Shown here in pieces: positions 17,801-26,094 of a stretch of DNA of 64,000 nt. The stretch is from Treponema sp. GTDB taxonomy: Bacteria; Spirochaetota; Spirochaetia; Treponematales; Treponemataceae. The DNA is taken from assembly GCA_017938365.1 (NCBI GenBank), contig JAGBBT010000050.1, positions 1 through 64,000 on the forward strand, read 5' to 3'. Both the position numbers and the translations under genes were made by a program. The notes below the pieces were generated by a model. The model was given only the letters and a program-made list of their open reading frames with translations, was not told the DNA's origin and made no database searches. Each line of letters opens with the position of its first letter. The first letter of the stretch is position 1.

Positions 17801-18565
17801 CCATTTAATGGACCTCATACAATTCCAAATGGAAGTATAATTAATGCATATAAAGTAACAGGTTCAAATGGAAAAATAGATGAAATTTCTGCTAATAAAG
17901 TTGATTCTTTAACAAAAGATGATATGGTAGTAATGAGAATTAAGAATTGGTGGTCAAATACCGCATATTGTTCCGGTCAGATGAAGATTAGACAAAAAGA
18001 TCCAATTACTATTGAAAATTATACTAAAAATCCATTATTTTTAAAACTGTTTAATACAATTTCTAATTTTGATCATGTTGAAAGGGTAAAAGGATTATTT
18101 AAATATCAGCAAAACGATATTAAAAAGTCAAATATTTACTCATTGAGATTAACAAATTCTGGTTTAAATCCAGCAAATGATATTTCAGAAGAAGCTTATG
18201 CTCCATTTAAGTATTTGCTAGAAAATGATTTTTATAAACTTAGCAGTGCAGAAAGATCATTATATACTTCATATTATTGGAGTGATATTAAATTACATCA
18301 TAATGCTTGGATAAATGAGCTTGTTGATTGTATTATTGATAATAATTCTATAGGTATCAGTAATGAAGACCAGTTTAAATTATATATAGACACACAATTA
18401 AATCAAAATATAAAAATTTTCGTATTTGATACAGAAAAATCAAATAAGTTAAATAAGACACGAGAAGAATTAAGACAAATTATTGAAGAAGCAATAAAAG
18501 CATCAGTTAAAAGATATATGCCAGTTCATACAAGTTTGTGGAAAATTATGTATTCTGGTAAATAA
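14858..18565 (+). CDS. Large structural protein, 1235 aa
   Basis: The largest gene of the window, behind a late promoter and followed within 16 bases by the next late gene. Sequence is soluble, beta-rich and repetitive in character but without a family I can name. A cysteine-rich patch around residues 650-680 (CPYR, GCNLPLSASCRGYCPF, CGVYGKG) could bind metal or form disulfides. Position next to baseplate genes suggests a tail or baseplate component. Not one in-frame CGG over 1235 codons. Confidence 0.6.
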   Translation: MSYKHVKLDKIVAGTEQRIFKTKILDIPDSEVEQTTSGEINVGIVHDVSDQVKYHEFDTVFYGEFSSELKTISKINGDSIYDGNLLHFNEVNSDYITNRPEERYSTSSLLDVSIYNTSFSNWFKNKTIDYQKDEEKMKDERVTYFPKHLDMPIDISLSEGRAYMLSPLNTERYTNLVQCSANLVYKSYEMNAKYKPNYTNSFSEFMSKPFYYAEDNAVPIYDMSFSTFQTINLGSHKNAIEWLKKWNLAKDEISSQIIFDSETNKSGINVKDSYDSILLQELLEQLECGEFSYLYSSSTIKNIIYDLFARIDVNSILRMIQPFGSITKVRNNVVSNFLTNKVLSSDFKIQQEFIDRAFNEKQENAFLTNSLPHNAIFITNTAEQLNFYKTVNNELKSKLSDALAAANPPSAYLDFMYLKNNQNPHYDFDLNIESPNNISLNTFKIYTDTEGYVNNTTDNPMDSYITPYDDDQSAEFNEKYDFDGTASIQFNSSSKYNNVTNKARTNSILQYGSERDEEFAKSDSSYAENYQTRLKRKIPDYMSVFTHRHISTNKIYNVGEVTGLRNYIHAGQITGTGKIWLSYKYAVNYDQLFMDSFAETFIPPFKVYNLQRYENHMEQSVPGMVRYEGENNVKYMKQSGLPCPYRITNNDFQEMTGCNLPLSASCRGYCPFPTSGQCGVYGKGQYANEYYPEGVTWTFSDYKESKDIVEESLSGFNKINNEWFVMQAPTNLNDELVLETITDINVADDIEVYFLNKTFGNADESLEQTLQHFKNELSAHTDLRFKSLYQGFGGYIDNKMVKYPEYILTKSDLVSSHIISEIKPASSYFTSLKQYVIKMKDKSSNINMSELLSSTYLSEFLSGYLDMTSGDFVYTDDFTKNGVEKFTTMLENLTYSDMLINYSKNKELSSFLFHTISEFENEGDTVVTAMIDEQIISSTLSDVYVTNIGEFIIDQISSYPLKNQIIMKNLLYNNFVISETSPFNGPHTIPNGSIINAYKVTGSNGKIDEISANKVDSLTKDDMVVMRIKNWWSNTAYCSGQMKIRQKDPITIENYTKNPLFLKLFNTISNFDHVERVKGLFKYQQNDIKKSNIYSLRLTNSGLNPANDISEEAYAPFKYLLENDFYKLSSAERSLYTSYYWSDIKLHHNAWINELVDCIIDNNSIGISNEDQFKLYIDTQLNQNIKIFVFDTEKSNKLNKTREELRQIIEEAIKASVKRYMPVHTSLWKIMYSGK

Positions 18566-18580
18566 AAGGAGTAAAAAAAA

Positions 18581-19582
18581 ATGGCAAATCGTAAAACTAA
18601 AGATACAATTGAAGTTGCTAATGCAGTATTTCATAATACTTCTGCTGGCAGAGCAGTATTTTCTAAGAAATTTAATTTCATTTATGATAATGAAACCGGA
18701 GCAGCTGTAACATATGGAGAAACAGCTGGCGATACACCAGCTTATGATCCAATTGGACCTCAGGAATATGTGATAGAAACTGAAGATTTTGAATTTGAAA
18801 AGTTTAAAAACATGTTTAATATGTTTGCTGTGGTAAAAGAAATTAAAGAAGATGGATCTTTAACAAATTATTCTGATTCATCTAATAAAGATAAACTTGT
18901 TTCAATGTCAACAATTTCTAATTTAATTTTTAAAATTACTGATACAAATACGTTAACAGATAAAAAGTTTAAAGAATTTTTAGAATATGTTCAATTATTT
19001 AAACTTCAACCAGTATTAATGATTGACGTTTCACTCTTACATGAGCAATCAGCATTTACAATTAAAGAATTAGGAAAAAACATTTCAGTTATTATTGTAT
19101 TAACTGATTTTGATGAAAAACATGTATCAGAAATAACAAAATCATTTAACTTTTTAAACTTGTTTTATGCAATTAAAGTATTAGTTAATAATGAAAACAA
19201 AAACATTGTTAAAGAGTTTCTATCTAATGCTAAAAATGATACGTCTATTGTATTATCATTTGTAGAACCTTACGTGAATAGAGCTGAATATAGAGATATT
19301 CAACAAGTTTGTTTAGATAAAAATTTAACAAATGTTGCGGTTTCTTCATGTCATATTTCACAATTTAATAAACGTGTAAATAATACATTAATTTTATGTC
19401 AAAACTGTTCTGCGGGTACTTATTCTGCATATGTAAAAAATGGAAAAATTTCACCATGTGAATTTTTCACAACAAATTTTGTTGATTTATCTGAATGTAA
19501 AACAGTTCACGATTTTTGGTATCATGACTTTTTTACAAGTGCTAGAAAATCTGTTATTAAAAGGAAAACCTGTAAACTCTAA
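18581..19582 (+). CDS. TIM-barrel-like protein with SPASM-like C-terminus, 333 aa
   Basis: Residues about 130-300 alternate strands and helices (FKLQPVLMIDVS, ISVIIVLTDFDE, DTSIVLSFVEP, NVAVSSCHIS) like a radical-SAM barrel, and the end CQNCSAGTYSAYVKNG...SPCEFF...DLSECKTVHDFW resembles a SPASM tail. The CxxxCxxC motif for the catalytic FeS cluster is missing, so it is not a canonical radical SAM enzyme. Degenerate radical-SAM-like proteins occur in some AT-rich T4-like phages. It sits among late structural genes; role unknown. Confidence 0.5.
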   Translation: MANRKTKDTIEVANAVFHNTSAGRAVFSKKFNFIYDNETGAAVTYGETAGDTPAYDPIGPQEYVIETEDFEFEKFKNMFNMFAVVKEIKEDGSLTNYSDSSNKDKLVSMSTISNLIFKITDTNTLTDKKFKEFLEYVQLFKLQPVLMIDVSLLHEQSAFTIKELGKNISVIIVLTDFDEKHVSEITKSFNFLNLFYAIKVLVNNENKNIVKEFLSNAKNDTSIVLSFVEPYVNRAEYRDIQQVCLDKNLTNVAVSSCHISQFNKRVNNTLILCQNCSAGTYSAYVKNGKISPCEFFTTNFVDLSECKTVHDFWYHDFFTSARKSVIKRKTCKL

Positions 19583-19603
19583 TTTACAAGGGAATTAACA
19601 AAA

Positions 19604-20131
19604 ATGAAAACCACAATTGAAGATATAAAAAGACAAATGCTATCGACAAGAGATAAATCTGGTTTGTCAATTATCTCAATGATAGAAACTTTGGTAAAAA
19701 AAGAAGATGCTACAATTGGTCAAGCAATTACACATCTTCTTAAAGATAGAAAAATCTCAGGTTATAAAAGAAATATCTTAAACCTTCTTAGAATTTCTTA
19801 TCCGTATGATGGTGACATTGAACTATCAAAAGATAAAAATGTGAACTTTGTTTCCTCTTTAGAAATTTTAAAAAGAGAATTTGATTCAGCACCAAATGTC
19901 ATTGCTGATGAAGTACAAACAAAACTAGAAGATAGATTGGAACATCACGAGGATGACGAAAATCATGGTATAGGAGTAACTAAAACTGCAGTATATAGTG
20001 TTTATCAGGATTCTCCAGATGTTATTCCAAATAAACCAGTAAAATCTTCAAGAAAAATTCAAAAATCTGAAAAGAAGTCTAAAGAAGACAGTCCCACTAT
20101 AGAAGATAGTTCAATTATAGAAGAAAAATAA
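19604..20131 (+). CDS. Hypothetical late protein, 175 aa
   Basis: N-terminal two thirds helical (MKTTIEDIKRQMLSTRDKSG, ETLVKKEDATIGQAITHLL); the C-terminal 50 residues are a charged, Ser/Lys/Glu-rich disordered tail. Same transcript as the two genes before it, 21 bases after the last stop, and closed by a terminator. No family recognised. Confidence 0.6.
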   Translation: MKTTIEDIKRQMLSTRDKSGLSIISMIETLVKKEDATIGQAITHLLKDRKISGYKRNILNLLRISYPYDGDIELSKDKNVNFVSSLEILKREFDSAPNVIADEVQTKLEDRLEHHEDDENHGIGVTKTAVYSVYQDSPDVIPNKPVKSSRKIQKSEKKSKEDSPTIEDSSIIEEK

Positions 20132-20139
20132 ACAAATAC

Positions 20140-20166
20140 GAAGGAGAAGATTTAATCTTCTCCTTC
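20140..20166 (+). terminator. Terminator of the 14.9-20.1 kb late operon
   Basis: GAAGGAGAAGAT/ATCTTCTCCTTC, 12-bp perfect stem with a three-base loop. Confidence 0.75.
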
Positions 20167-20177
20167 ATAGTTTAAAT

Positions 20178-20190
20178 CTAAATAAATAAG
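20178..20190 (+). promoter_or_regulatory. Late promoter
   Basis: CTAAATAAATAAG, same form as the one at 14822, 46 bases before the next gene. Confidence 0.6.
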
Positions 20191-20236
20191 AAAAAGAAGC
20201 TAACTTTTTAATTATTGTTTATGGAGTTAAAGTTAT

Positions 20237-21082
20237 ATGTCAAAATTTGATGAAGTATATAAAAAATTGATTTACGAGTCAACTGCAACAGATATTGTTG
20301 AAGACGATCTTAATACTGTTGTATTAACTAATAATCAATTTTATAATAATTATCTTTCAAATTTAGCTGTAAAAACTGGTGTTGTTGTAGTAAAAGCTAG
20401 ATTTGATGCGTTTAGAGTATATGGAATGATGGATAATATTATCAAGTTTTTTAAAGATTTTAAAGTTGATAATAATTATTTTGATAATGAATTTGCCGGG
20501 CAGATTAAAAATTATGAAGGTGTATATGATCCTGTTACTAGTGCAGACAAAACAAAACCATCTGATTTTGTGTTATTTAAACCTTTAGTTTGTATTGTTG
20601 ATCAGGATTTCTTTTATCATCAGATGAATGATCCCGGTAATGAAAAATATTTCACTGATGGTAATTATATTCCAACTAGAGAAGATCTTGTAAATGTTCT
20701 TCATAGAGAATCTGGTGGAAGATGGAATATGATAAAAGTAACAAAAGAAGATGATAACTTAGAATATGATCTTAAAGAAAGTAAACCAGCAGATCTTGCT
20801 AAGGTATTAGCTGATATTTATGATTCTAATTTGATTGGAATAGTTGAATTTACAATTAATTCTAAACATCTTCCAAATTATGTATGGGAAGAAGATTCAT
20901 TTTACTGGTCAGGAGATGAAGCAGTACAAGATGTTTTAGATAATCAACTGAATGAAAGTTTACAATGTAAAATGCCAATAATAAACGATAAGGAATATCA
21001 AAATAAATCTTTAGCTGAAAAGACAATAGATTATAATCCTACAAATAAAGTTTCAGTAAAAACTTTAAAAACGAGGAAATAA
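20237..21082 (+). CDS. Hypothetical structural protein, 281 aa
   Basis: Starts MSKFDEVYKKLIYES, the shared capsid-targeting-like N-terminus. The rest is a soluble, aromatic-rich domain (FKPLVCIVDQDFFYHQM, GRWNMIKV, YVWEEDSFYWSG) without a recognised motif. Behind a late promoter and three bases before the next gene. It may be a minor virion protein. Confidence 0.6.
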   Translation: MSKFDEVYKKLIYESTATDIVEDDLNTVVLTNNQFYNNYLSNLAVKTGVVVVKARFDAFRVYGMMDNIIKFFKDFKVDNNYFDNEFAGQIKNYEGVYDPVTSADKTKPSDFVLFKPLVCIVDQDFFYHQMNDPGNEKYFTDGNYIPTREDLVNVLHRESGGRWNMIKVTKEDDNLEYDLKESKPADLAKVLADIYDSNLIGIVEFTINSKHLPNYVWEEDSFYWSGDEAVQDVLDNQLNESLQCKMPIINDKEYQNKSLAEKTIDYNPTNKVSVKTLKTRK

Positions 21083-21085
21083 GTT

Positions 21086-21898
21086 ATGGATGTTTTACCC
21101 AATAACAAACAATTATATACAGATAGCTTAGGACTTAATGAAAATATCAATACTGATCCACTTGGTCAAGATAAAAATAATAAAGTATCAAGTGATAATT
21201 CAGCATTATCCAGTATTATGAAGCAAATACAGCAAATTCCTGCTGCTTCATATAATATGGCTAATGATACTAAATGGGTATTTCATATTCCGTATGGATT
21301 TTTGTTTATGGGTAAAACAGAAAATAGAGAAAATCTTGAAATTCCATTAGGTTGTCAAAGCATTAATTTTCCAGATTTTAAACTTGGAACAACGCAAGTT
21401 GGATTTATGGGACATGATTTTGATGTTTCTACTAGACAAAATATGACAGATAAAGGATTAACAATTAATTTTTTGGTTAATTCAAATTGGATTCAATATT
21501 TATCATTATTAAAATGGTTTGAATTGGAAGATTATACTCCATATACACGAGAATCCGTAGACGAGCAAGCAGAATATAATATGTCTGGCGTTAAAATTGA
21601 TAATCATGGCTTTAGATCAAATTATGAATTAGGAAAAGATCCATATTGGTCTACACAAGGTCCTATGGTTCCAGCAAATTTATATTTAATGGATAATTTT
21701 AATAATAGACTCGTAACAATTTTATTTTCTAATACATGGTTAGCTTCAATTAAATCAATTCCATTAGATTATAAAAAGACGTCCGACACCGAAGTTGTTG
21801 CAACTGCTGAATTTAAATTTTCAAAATTTAGTATAACACTTAATAATGATTTTTTAATAAAGTTATTTGGTAAACATATTTCTGGAGAAACGTTTTAA
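21086..21898 (+). CDS. Probable tail-tube/baseplate protein, 270 aa
   Basis: Beta-rich protein with the pattern of a tail-tube-like domain: long strands FHIPYGFLFMGKTE, FKLGTTQVGFMGHDF, TINFLVNSNWIQYLSLLKWF, TEVVATAEFKFSKFSITL. The alternation around SNWIQYLSLLKWFELED resembles gp19/gp54-type T4 proteins, but identity cannot be shown by eye. Translationally packed between the 281-aa gene and a 72-aa gene. Confident that it is a structural late gene, less so on the exact component. Confidence 0.5.
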   Translation: MDVLPNNKQLYTDSLGLNENINTDPLGQDKNNKVSSDNSALSSIMKQIQQIPAASYNMANDTKWVFHIPYGFLFMGKTENRENLEIPLGCQSINFPDFKLGTTQVGFMGHDFDVSTRQNMTDKGLTINFLVNSNWIQYLSLLKWFELEDYTPYTRESVDEQAEYNMSGVKIDNHGFRSNYELGKDPYWSTQGPMVPANLYLMDNFNNRLVTILFSNTWLASIKSIPLDYKKTSDTEVVATAEFKFSKFSITLNNDFLIKLFGKHISGETF

Positions 21899-21900
21899 TA

Positions 21901-22119
21901 ATGAAACTAAATTTAGGATTTGATAAAGTAAAGTCTGTCTTACAAGATATAAATTGTGATACAGAAAAAGCTAGAATTGAATTTAGAAAAAAATTAAAGC
22001 GAGAATTGCTAGATGATAAAAGACAATCCTCGCTTGCCGATGTAGCTGATTATGATGGTTCAATTCTTTCTTATGCTGCAAAAGTTATTGCTGGAATTAA
22101 TCCTGATAAAAAGAGTTAA
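21901..22119 (+). CDS. Small hypothetical protein, 72 aa
   Basis: Helical, charged (MKLNLGFDKVKSVLQD, EFRKKLKRELLDDKRQSS). Begins two bases after the previous stop. Its stop overlaps the end of the convergent gene 22116-22541 by four bases. Possibly a small assembly or baseplate accessory protein; nothing in the sequence proves it. Confidence 0.55.
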   Translation: MKLNLGFDKVKSVLQDINCDTEKARIEFRKKLKRELLDDKRQSSLADVADYDGSILSYAAKVIAGINPDKKS

Positions 22120-22541
22120 ACCCATGAACCATATTTAACTACAACATTGTAGATTTTTTCATATGGTTCATTTTTAGAAAACATATTTTCAACAATTGCT
22201 GCTGTTTTCCCATCATAATTGCGAAATTCAGAGTGAATTTTTCCAGAACTAATATTGTACCAGTAAAATTGTGATCTTGCATAAGGTTTTACTCGTTCTG
22301 CATAAAATAACACATCACTGTTATTGTCCTTTTTAAGCTTTTTCCACTCTAATGCACTTTTAATTGCAGACACCTTATCTGTTTCAAATAACTTTAAGTG
22401 TTCTGATTCAAAATCTGATTCATCTTTACTTTTAATTAACTTTTTAAAATTGTTAATGTTTGAAAAGTAAGAAATTAGATGATCATCATATTGATTACTT
22501 TCTACAATAATGTTCAAATATTTACTAATAAACTTGTTCAT
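22116..22541 (-). CDS. Internal-type hypothetical protein, 141 aa
   Basis: N-terminus MNKFISKYLNIIVESN matches the shared capsid-targeting-like peptide. Aromatic C-terminal part (YARSQFYWYNI, YNVVVKYGSWV). A late-type motif overlaps the stop of the upstream mutase gene. No family recognised. Confidence 0.6.
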   Translation of the reverse strand: MNKFISKYLNIIVESNQYDDHLISYFSNINNFKKLIKSKDESDFESEHLKLFETDKVSAIKSALEWKKLKKDNNSDVLFYAERVKPYARSQFYWYNISSGKIHSEFRNYDGKTAAIVENMFSKNEPYEKIYNVVVKYGSWV

Positions 22542-22552
22542 TTTTTAAGAAA

Positions 22553-22561
22553 TATTTATTA
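22553..22561 (-). promoter_or_regulatory. Possible late promoter
   Basis: TAATAAATA, 12 bases before the start at 22541, overlapping the mutase stop codon. Confidence 0.4.
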
Positions 22562-23617
22562 GATTGACAGCAATACTTGTAAAATTACTTTATCCATATC
22601 ATAATATTGATATGTTGCTAATCTTCCAAGTAATAGTGCTTTTGGATATTTTGATAAAAACTTATCTTTTTCGTTTTCATATAATGCAAGATTTTCTTTA
22701 TTAGAAATTGGATAAAGTTTGTTATATTGATTTATTTCTGCTGGTATTTCATAACAATAAACATTTTCTTTTTCTATAGAAAAATCCTCTGATGAATGTA
22801 AAACATTAAAATTTGTATAACGTGTTTGAGTAGGATGTTGTGGAGTATTGACAACAGCATATTCATCAGCTTTATCTATTTTAAACTCAAATTTAGTACT
22901 TCTATATGGGAGATTATCAAATCCACCAGTATAAATTAAAATGTCGTGAGGAATTTCATTAAAATCTGTAACTGTTGAATTAAGATAAACTTTAATATTT
23001 TCATGATTTAACATATTTTTAATCATATTTGTATATCCATATTTTGGAATACCTTGATATTGATTTTCAAAATATCCATCATTATAATTAAATCTAATAT
23101 CAACACGTTTAAATACTTCAACTGGTAATTCTTTACATGAAGTTTTCCATTGTTTTTCTGTATAATTTTTAACAAATTTTTCATATATAACTTCACCTAC
23201 AGCATTTAATGCTGCTTCTTCAAAATTTGCAGGTTTTTCAAAATGAGTAGGATTAATTAACGCCAGTGCATGCTCTTTACTATAAATTTTAGTATTGAAT
23301 AACTCAGAAAGAACATTTAAATTGATGGGAAAACTGTAAAATTTATCATCAACATGAGTAAACACTTTATGTTGATATTCTCTAAATTCTGTAAATTTAT
23401 TAACAAAATCCCATACTGCAGAATCCTTTGTATGAAAAATATGTGGTCCAAAATCATGCACATAACATTTATGTTTTTCATCTAAATGATCATGACATGC
23501 TCCACCTACATATGAATTTTTTTCTAGAACAGTTACTTCATATCCGCCATACTCAACTAATACTCTTGCCGCCGTTGCTCCAGCAATTCCTGCACCAATA
23601 ATCAATGCTCTTTTCAT
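22559..23617 (-). CDS. glf: UDP-galactopyranose mutase
   Basis: FAD enzyme converting UDP-galactopyranose to UDP-galactofuranose. N-terminal Rossmann motif IIGAGIAGATAARVL, then VLEKNSYVGGACHDH; YTEKQWKTSCKELPVEVFKR and the ending LLGRLATYQYYDMDKVI are family hallmarks. 352 residues, slightly short of the usual ~370, with the end intact. It overlaps the upstream metallopeptidase by four bases and shares a transcript with the glucosyltransferase relative, suggesting a sugar pathway for DNA or virion decoration. Confidence 0.93.
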   Translation of the reverse strand: MKRALIIGAGIAGATAARVLVEYGGYEVTVLEKNSYVGGACHDHLDEKHKCYVHDFGPHIFHTKDSAVWDFVNKFTEFREYQHKVFTHVDDKFYSFPINLNVLSELFNTKIYSKEHALALINPTHFEKPANFEEAALNAVGEVIYEKFVKNYTEKQWKTSCKELPVEVFKRVDIRFNYNDGYFENQYQGIPKYGYTNMIKNMLNHENIKVYLNSTVTDFNEIPHDILIYTGGFDNLPYRSTKFEFKIDKADEYAVVNTPQHPTQTRYTNFNVLHSSEDFSIEKENVYCYEIPAEINQYNKLYPISNKENLALYENEKDKFLSKYPKALLLGRLATYQYYDMDKVILQVLLSI

Positions 23618-24618
23618 TTTACAAATCTCCTTTTCATTTTAGCAAGAAACTTATTAAAAATATATTTTAAATCATTTAAAAACTTTTTAATTGAATTATT
23701 CGTTTTGCTCAAATTTAATTGAACAACCACTGCTTTCATTACTCTGTTCCATCTTTCAGGAGCATATTTCTTACAAATAAATGCAAATATTAATGCTCCT
23801 CTAATGGGTTCTTCTAATTTTTCAAATTCATTTGATTTAATGAAGTTTTCTGATGTCATTTCCATAAATCGTTTTAAAACAACATTATTATCTTTTTCAT
23901 CAAAATATAATGACAAAACATTGCATAAATTAGAAAGCATTTCATAAAATTCTTCATCATTAAACATATGAATATTAAAATCATAACTTTCTAATTCAGA
24001 TCGTGAAATAACATTATTTTCTAAAAGATATTGTATGCATATATTAACTGCTTCATTATTAATTGATATTTTAGGAGCATGCTTAGATATAGAACTAAAT
24101 AAGTGATTTAATTCATGATCTAATTGCAATTCCATTTGTTTTAAATCAGTTGAATCAATTACTCTATTGTTTAAAACAATAATGTTAACATTAGAAGCAA
24201 AAAATCTTTTAGCTGGACAATAAGGCGTTTTCTTAAAATCAAGATAAATTTGCTTACTATATTTCCAATTTAATTTTGAAATGTCATTTATTGGATCACA
24301 ATATAGAATATATAAAGAAAAATCTTTACTTAATTTTTTGTTTGTGATAGCGACATCAAAATCTTTGTTTTGCTTATCACAATATTGTTTAAGATCATCT
24401 AAAGAATAATGAATTAAAGATGCTTTTTGACTAAGTTTTACTACTGCATCTTCTAAAAGAGATTTAGGTGTAAATAAGTCTATTGCATGCTCAACAAGGA
24501 TATGATTATAAATTTTTTGAAATTTAGATAATGAATAATCATATCCTATTGACGAAAACAGTCGCTCACTATCATCAAACGTCAATATATTTGAGTTCGA
24601 TTTTACATTATCTGTCAT
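23614..24618 (-). CDS. HExxH metallopeptidase-like internal protein, 334 aa
   Basis: Paralogue of the proteins at 31903 and 32877 and of the fragment at 47624. Shared features: N-terminal FQKIYNHILVEHAIDLFTPKSLL, a zinc-protease motif DHELNHLF (HELNH, about residues 163-167), a conserved FYEMLSNLCNVLSLYFDE block that could supply the third ligand, and EEPIRGALIFAFIC near the end. The common N-terminus resembles a T4 capsid-targeting peptide, so delivery into the host with DNA is a working idea. Substrate unknown. Confidence 0.7.
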   Translation of the reverse strand: MTDNVKSNSNILTFDDSERLFSSIGYDYSLSKFQKIYNHILVEHAIDLFTPKSLLEDAVVKLSQKASLIHYSLDDLKQYCDKQNKDFDVAITNKKLSKDFSLYILYCDPINDISKLNWKYSKQIYLDFKKTPYCPAKRFFASNVNIIVLNNRVIDSTDLKQMELQLDHELNHLFSSISKHAPKISINNEAVNICIQYLLENNVISRSELESYDFNIHMFNDEEFYEMLSNLCNVLSLYFDEKDNNVVLKRFMEMTSENFIKSNEFEKLEEPIRGALIFAFICKKYAPERWNRVMKAVVVQLNLSKTNNSIKKFLNDLKYIFNKFLAKMKRRFVK

Positions 24619-25704
24619 TTACATTAAACTTTCCAAATGTTTAATTAATCCTTTAGCATATTCATCTTTATCAAAATCTTTTAAAATATGATTTTTCTGC
24701 TTTTCAAGAATTTCATAAAACAAATTTTTATCATTTTTAATTTTTCTTAGTCTATCTACTAATTGTTCTCTATCATCAATTCTAAGAAATTCTGAAAGCT
24801 CGTTATCATACATTCTATTTTTCCTATCATAGTCAGAGTCTATAAACGTAACCTGTCCATAAATTATTGATTCCCAAGCACGTTGAGCAATATCATCTAA
24901 TTCTTTGTATTTTTTGTCTCCGATGATAACTGTGCTTAATCCCTTTTGAATATTTTCTTTTACAAGGTCGTGTGTAACACTTTTTCCAAATTCTGGTGGA
25001 CGAAGGTTTCCATTCTTTTTGAATTGTGATAGATTTAGATTTCCGAACATTTGAGCTCTGATGTCATCTGGTAATCCAAAGAAGAATTTTACCATGTCTT
25101 TTTCACGTCTACCACCTCTAAAAGTTCCAGCGTAATTTAGATCATATTCAGCTTTGTCAAAATCAACTTGTTCAAATGTTGGTTCCATGAATAGCGGAAA
25201 TTTTTCAAGAGGATAATACGTGCAAGTTTGCTGAGCTTCTTCATGAATTAGGTTTGTTGCTCTGCATTGAGTAATGTAATGAAGTTTATTTGGAATAAAA
25301 AGTTCTTTTTCTGTATATGTATTCCAATCTCTATTAATAACACTTTTAACACATTGTTTTAATCCAAGGTATGGATCGTACATGAAGTAAAATACTGGTC
25401 CAGTAAAATGATTAACACATTTATATACTTCTACTGATTGATCTTTTTGTCCACCGTAGAAATTAAGATTTCCGTTGACAATAACTAGCGCATCAAGATT
25501 TTGACAAGAACCATAAAAATCTTCATAGTTTTTAATTGGAAATGATGTATTTTTATTGTCACTAGGAAGCACCTGGGTGAACGCTGTCACATTTGCTCCA
25601 CCACCTTGTAGTAGTTTAATAGTCGCAAGAACTTCATTTGTAGAGTTCCCAATCTTATCGTTTTCATGTATTCTTGCACCAATTTTCATAACTCCAATAT
25701 TCAT
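24619..25704 (-). CDS. T4 beta-glucosyltransferase-like DNA glycosyltransferase
   Basis: Matches T4 BGT in order and spacing: LVIVNGNLNFYGG, YTEKELFI, LNYAGTFRGGRREKDMVKF, VIIGDKKY, WESIIYGQVTFIDSDYD and QLVDRLRKIK. T4 BGT moves glucose from UDP-glucose to 5-hydroxymethylcytosine in DNA. 361 residues, near the T4 length. Neighbouring UDP-galactopyranose mutase raises the possibility that the sugar is galactofuranose. No hydroxymethylase gene is in this window, so the base acceptor is an inference. Confidence 0.88.
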   Translation of the reverse strand: MNIGVMKIGARIHENDKIGNSTNEVLATIKLLQGGGANVTAFTQVLPSDNKNTSFPIKNYEDFYGSCQNLDALVIVNGNLNFYGGQKDQSVEVYKCVNHFTGPVFYFMYDPYLGLKQCVKSVINRDWNTYTEKELFIPNKLHYITQCRATNLIHEEAQQTCTYYPLEKFPLFMEPTFEQVDFDKAEYDLNYAGTFRGGRREKDMVKFFFGLPDDIRAQMFGNLNLSQFKKNGNLRPPEFGKSVTHDLVKENIQKGLSTVIIGDKKYKELDDIAQRAWESIIYGQVTFIDSDYDRKNRMYDNELSEFLRIDDREQLVDRLRKIKNDKNLFYEILEKQKNHILKDFDKDEYAKGLIKHLESLM

Positions 25705-25732
25705 TTATAAAATCTCCTTTTATGTAAGCACT

Positions 25733-25778
25733 AAAAAAGCTTGTTTCTAGTATTAAAGTAACCCGAAACAAGCTTTTT
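25733..25778. terminator. Bidirectional terminator
   Basis: AAAAAGCTTGTTTC/GAAACAAGCTTTTT, 14-bp perfect stem, 17-base loop, between the glucosyltransferase gene and the 98-aa gene. Confidence 0.85.
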
Positions 25779-25781
25779 AAA

Positions 25782-26078
25782 TTAAGGAAGTTCTATTTGA
25801 ACATCAAATTGTTTTATTTTTCTAAAAAACTTTTTATTATCTTTTGTTTCAAAACCAAGATCTTTTAATGATTTTACAGAATTTTCTTTAAATATATTTT
25901 GCTGTTGTTGAGTTTCTTCTTGTTTTTGTTCTTTCTTTGGTTCTTGTTTATTTTGATTTTCTTTTTGTTGTTCAGTTTCTTTTTTTACTTCTTCTGGATT
26001 TACATTATTTGAAGAACCTCCACCAAAGAATTCTTTATCAATATCACTTGCTGATGTAAATACAAAACTATCTGCCAT
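25782..26078 (-). CDS. Glutamine/lysine-rich small protein, 98 aa
   Basis: Starts MADSFVFTSASDIDKEFFGGG, then a Glu/Lys/Gln-rich disordered middle (about residues 30-62) and a short ordered end (SLKDLGFETKDNKKFFRKI). Last gene of the minus late block starting at 28879 and closed by a terminator. Low-complexity composition suits an internal or scaffold-like protein; no family recognised. Confidence 0.6.
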   Translation of the reverse strand: MADSFVFTSASDIDKEFFGGGSSNNVNPEEVKKETEQQKENQNKQEPKKEQKQEETQQQQNIFKENSVKSLKDLGFETKDNKKFFRKIKQFDVQIELP

Positions 26079-26094
26079 TATTTAGTCTCCTTTA

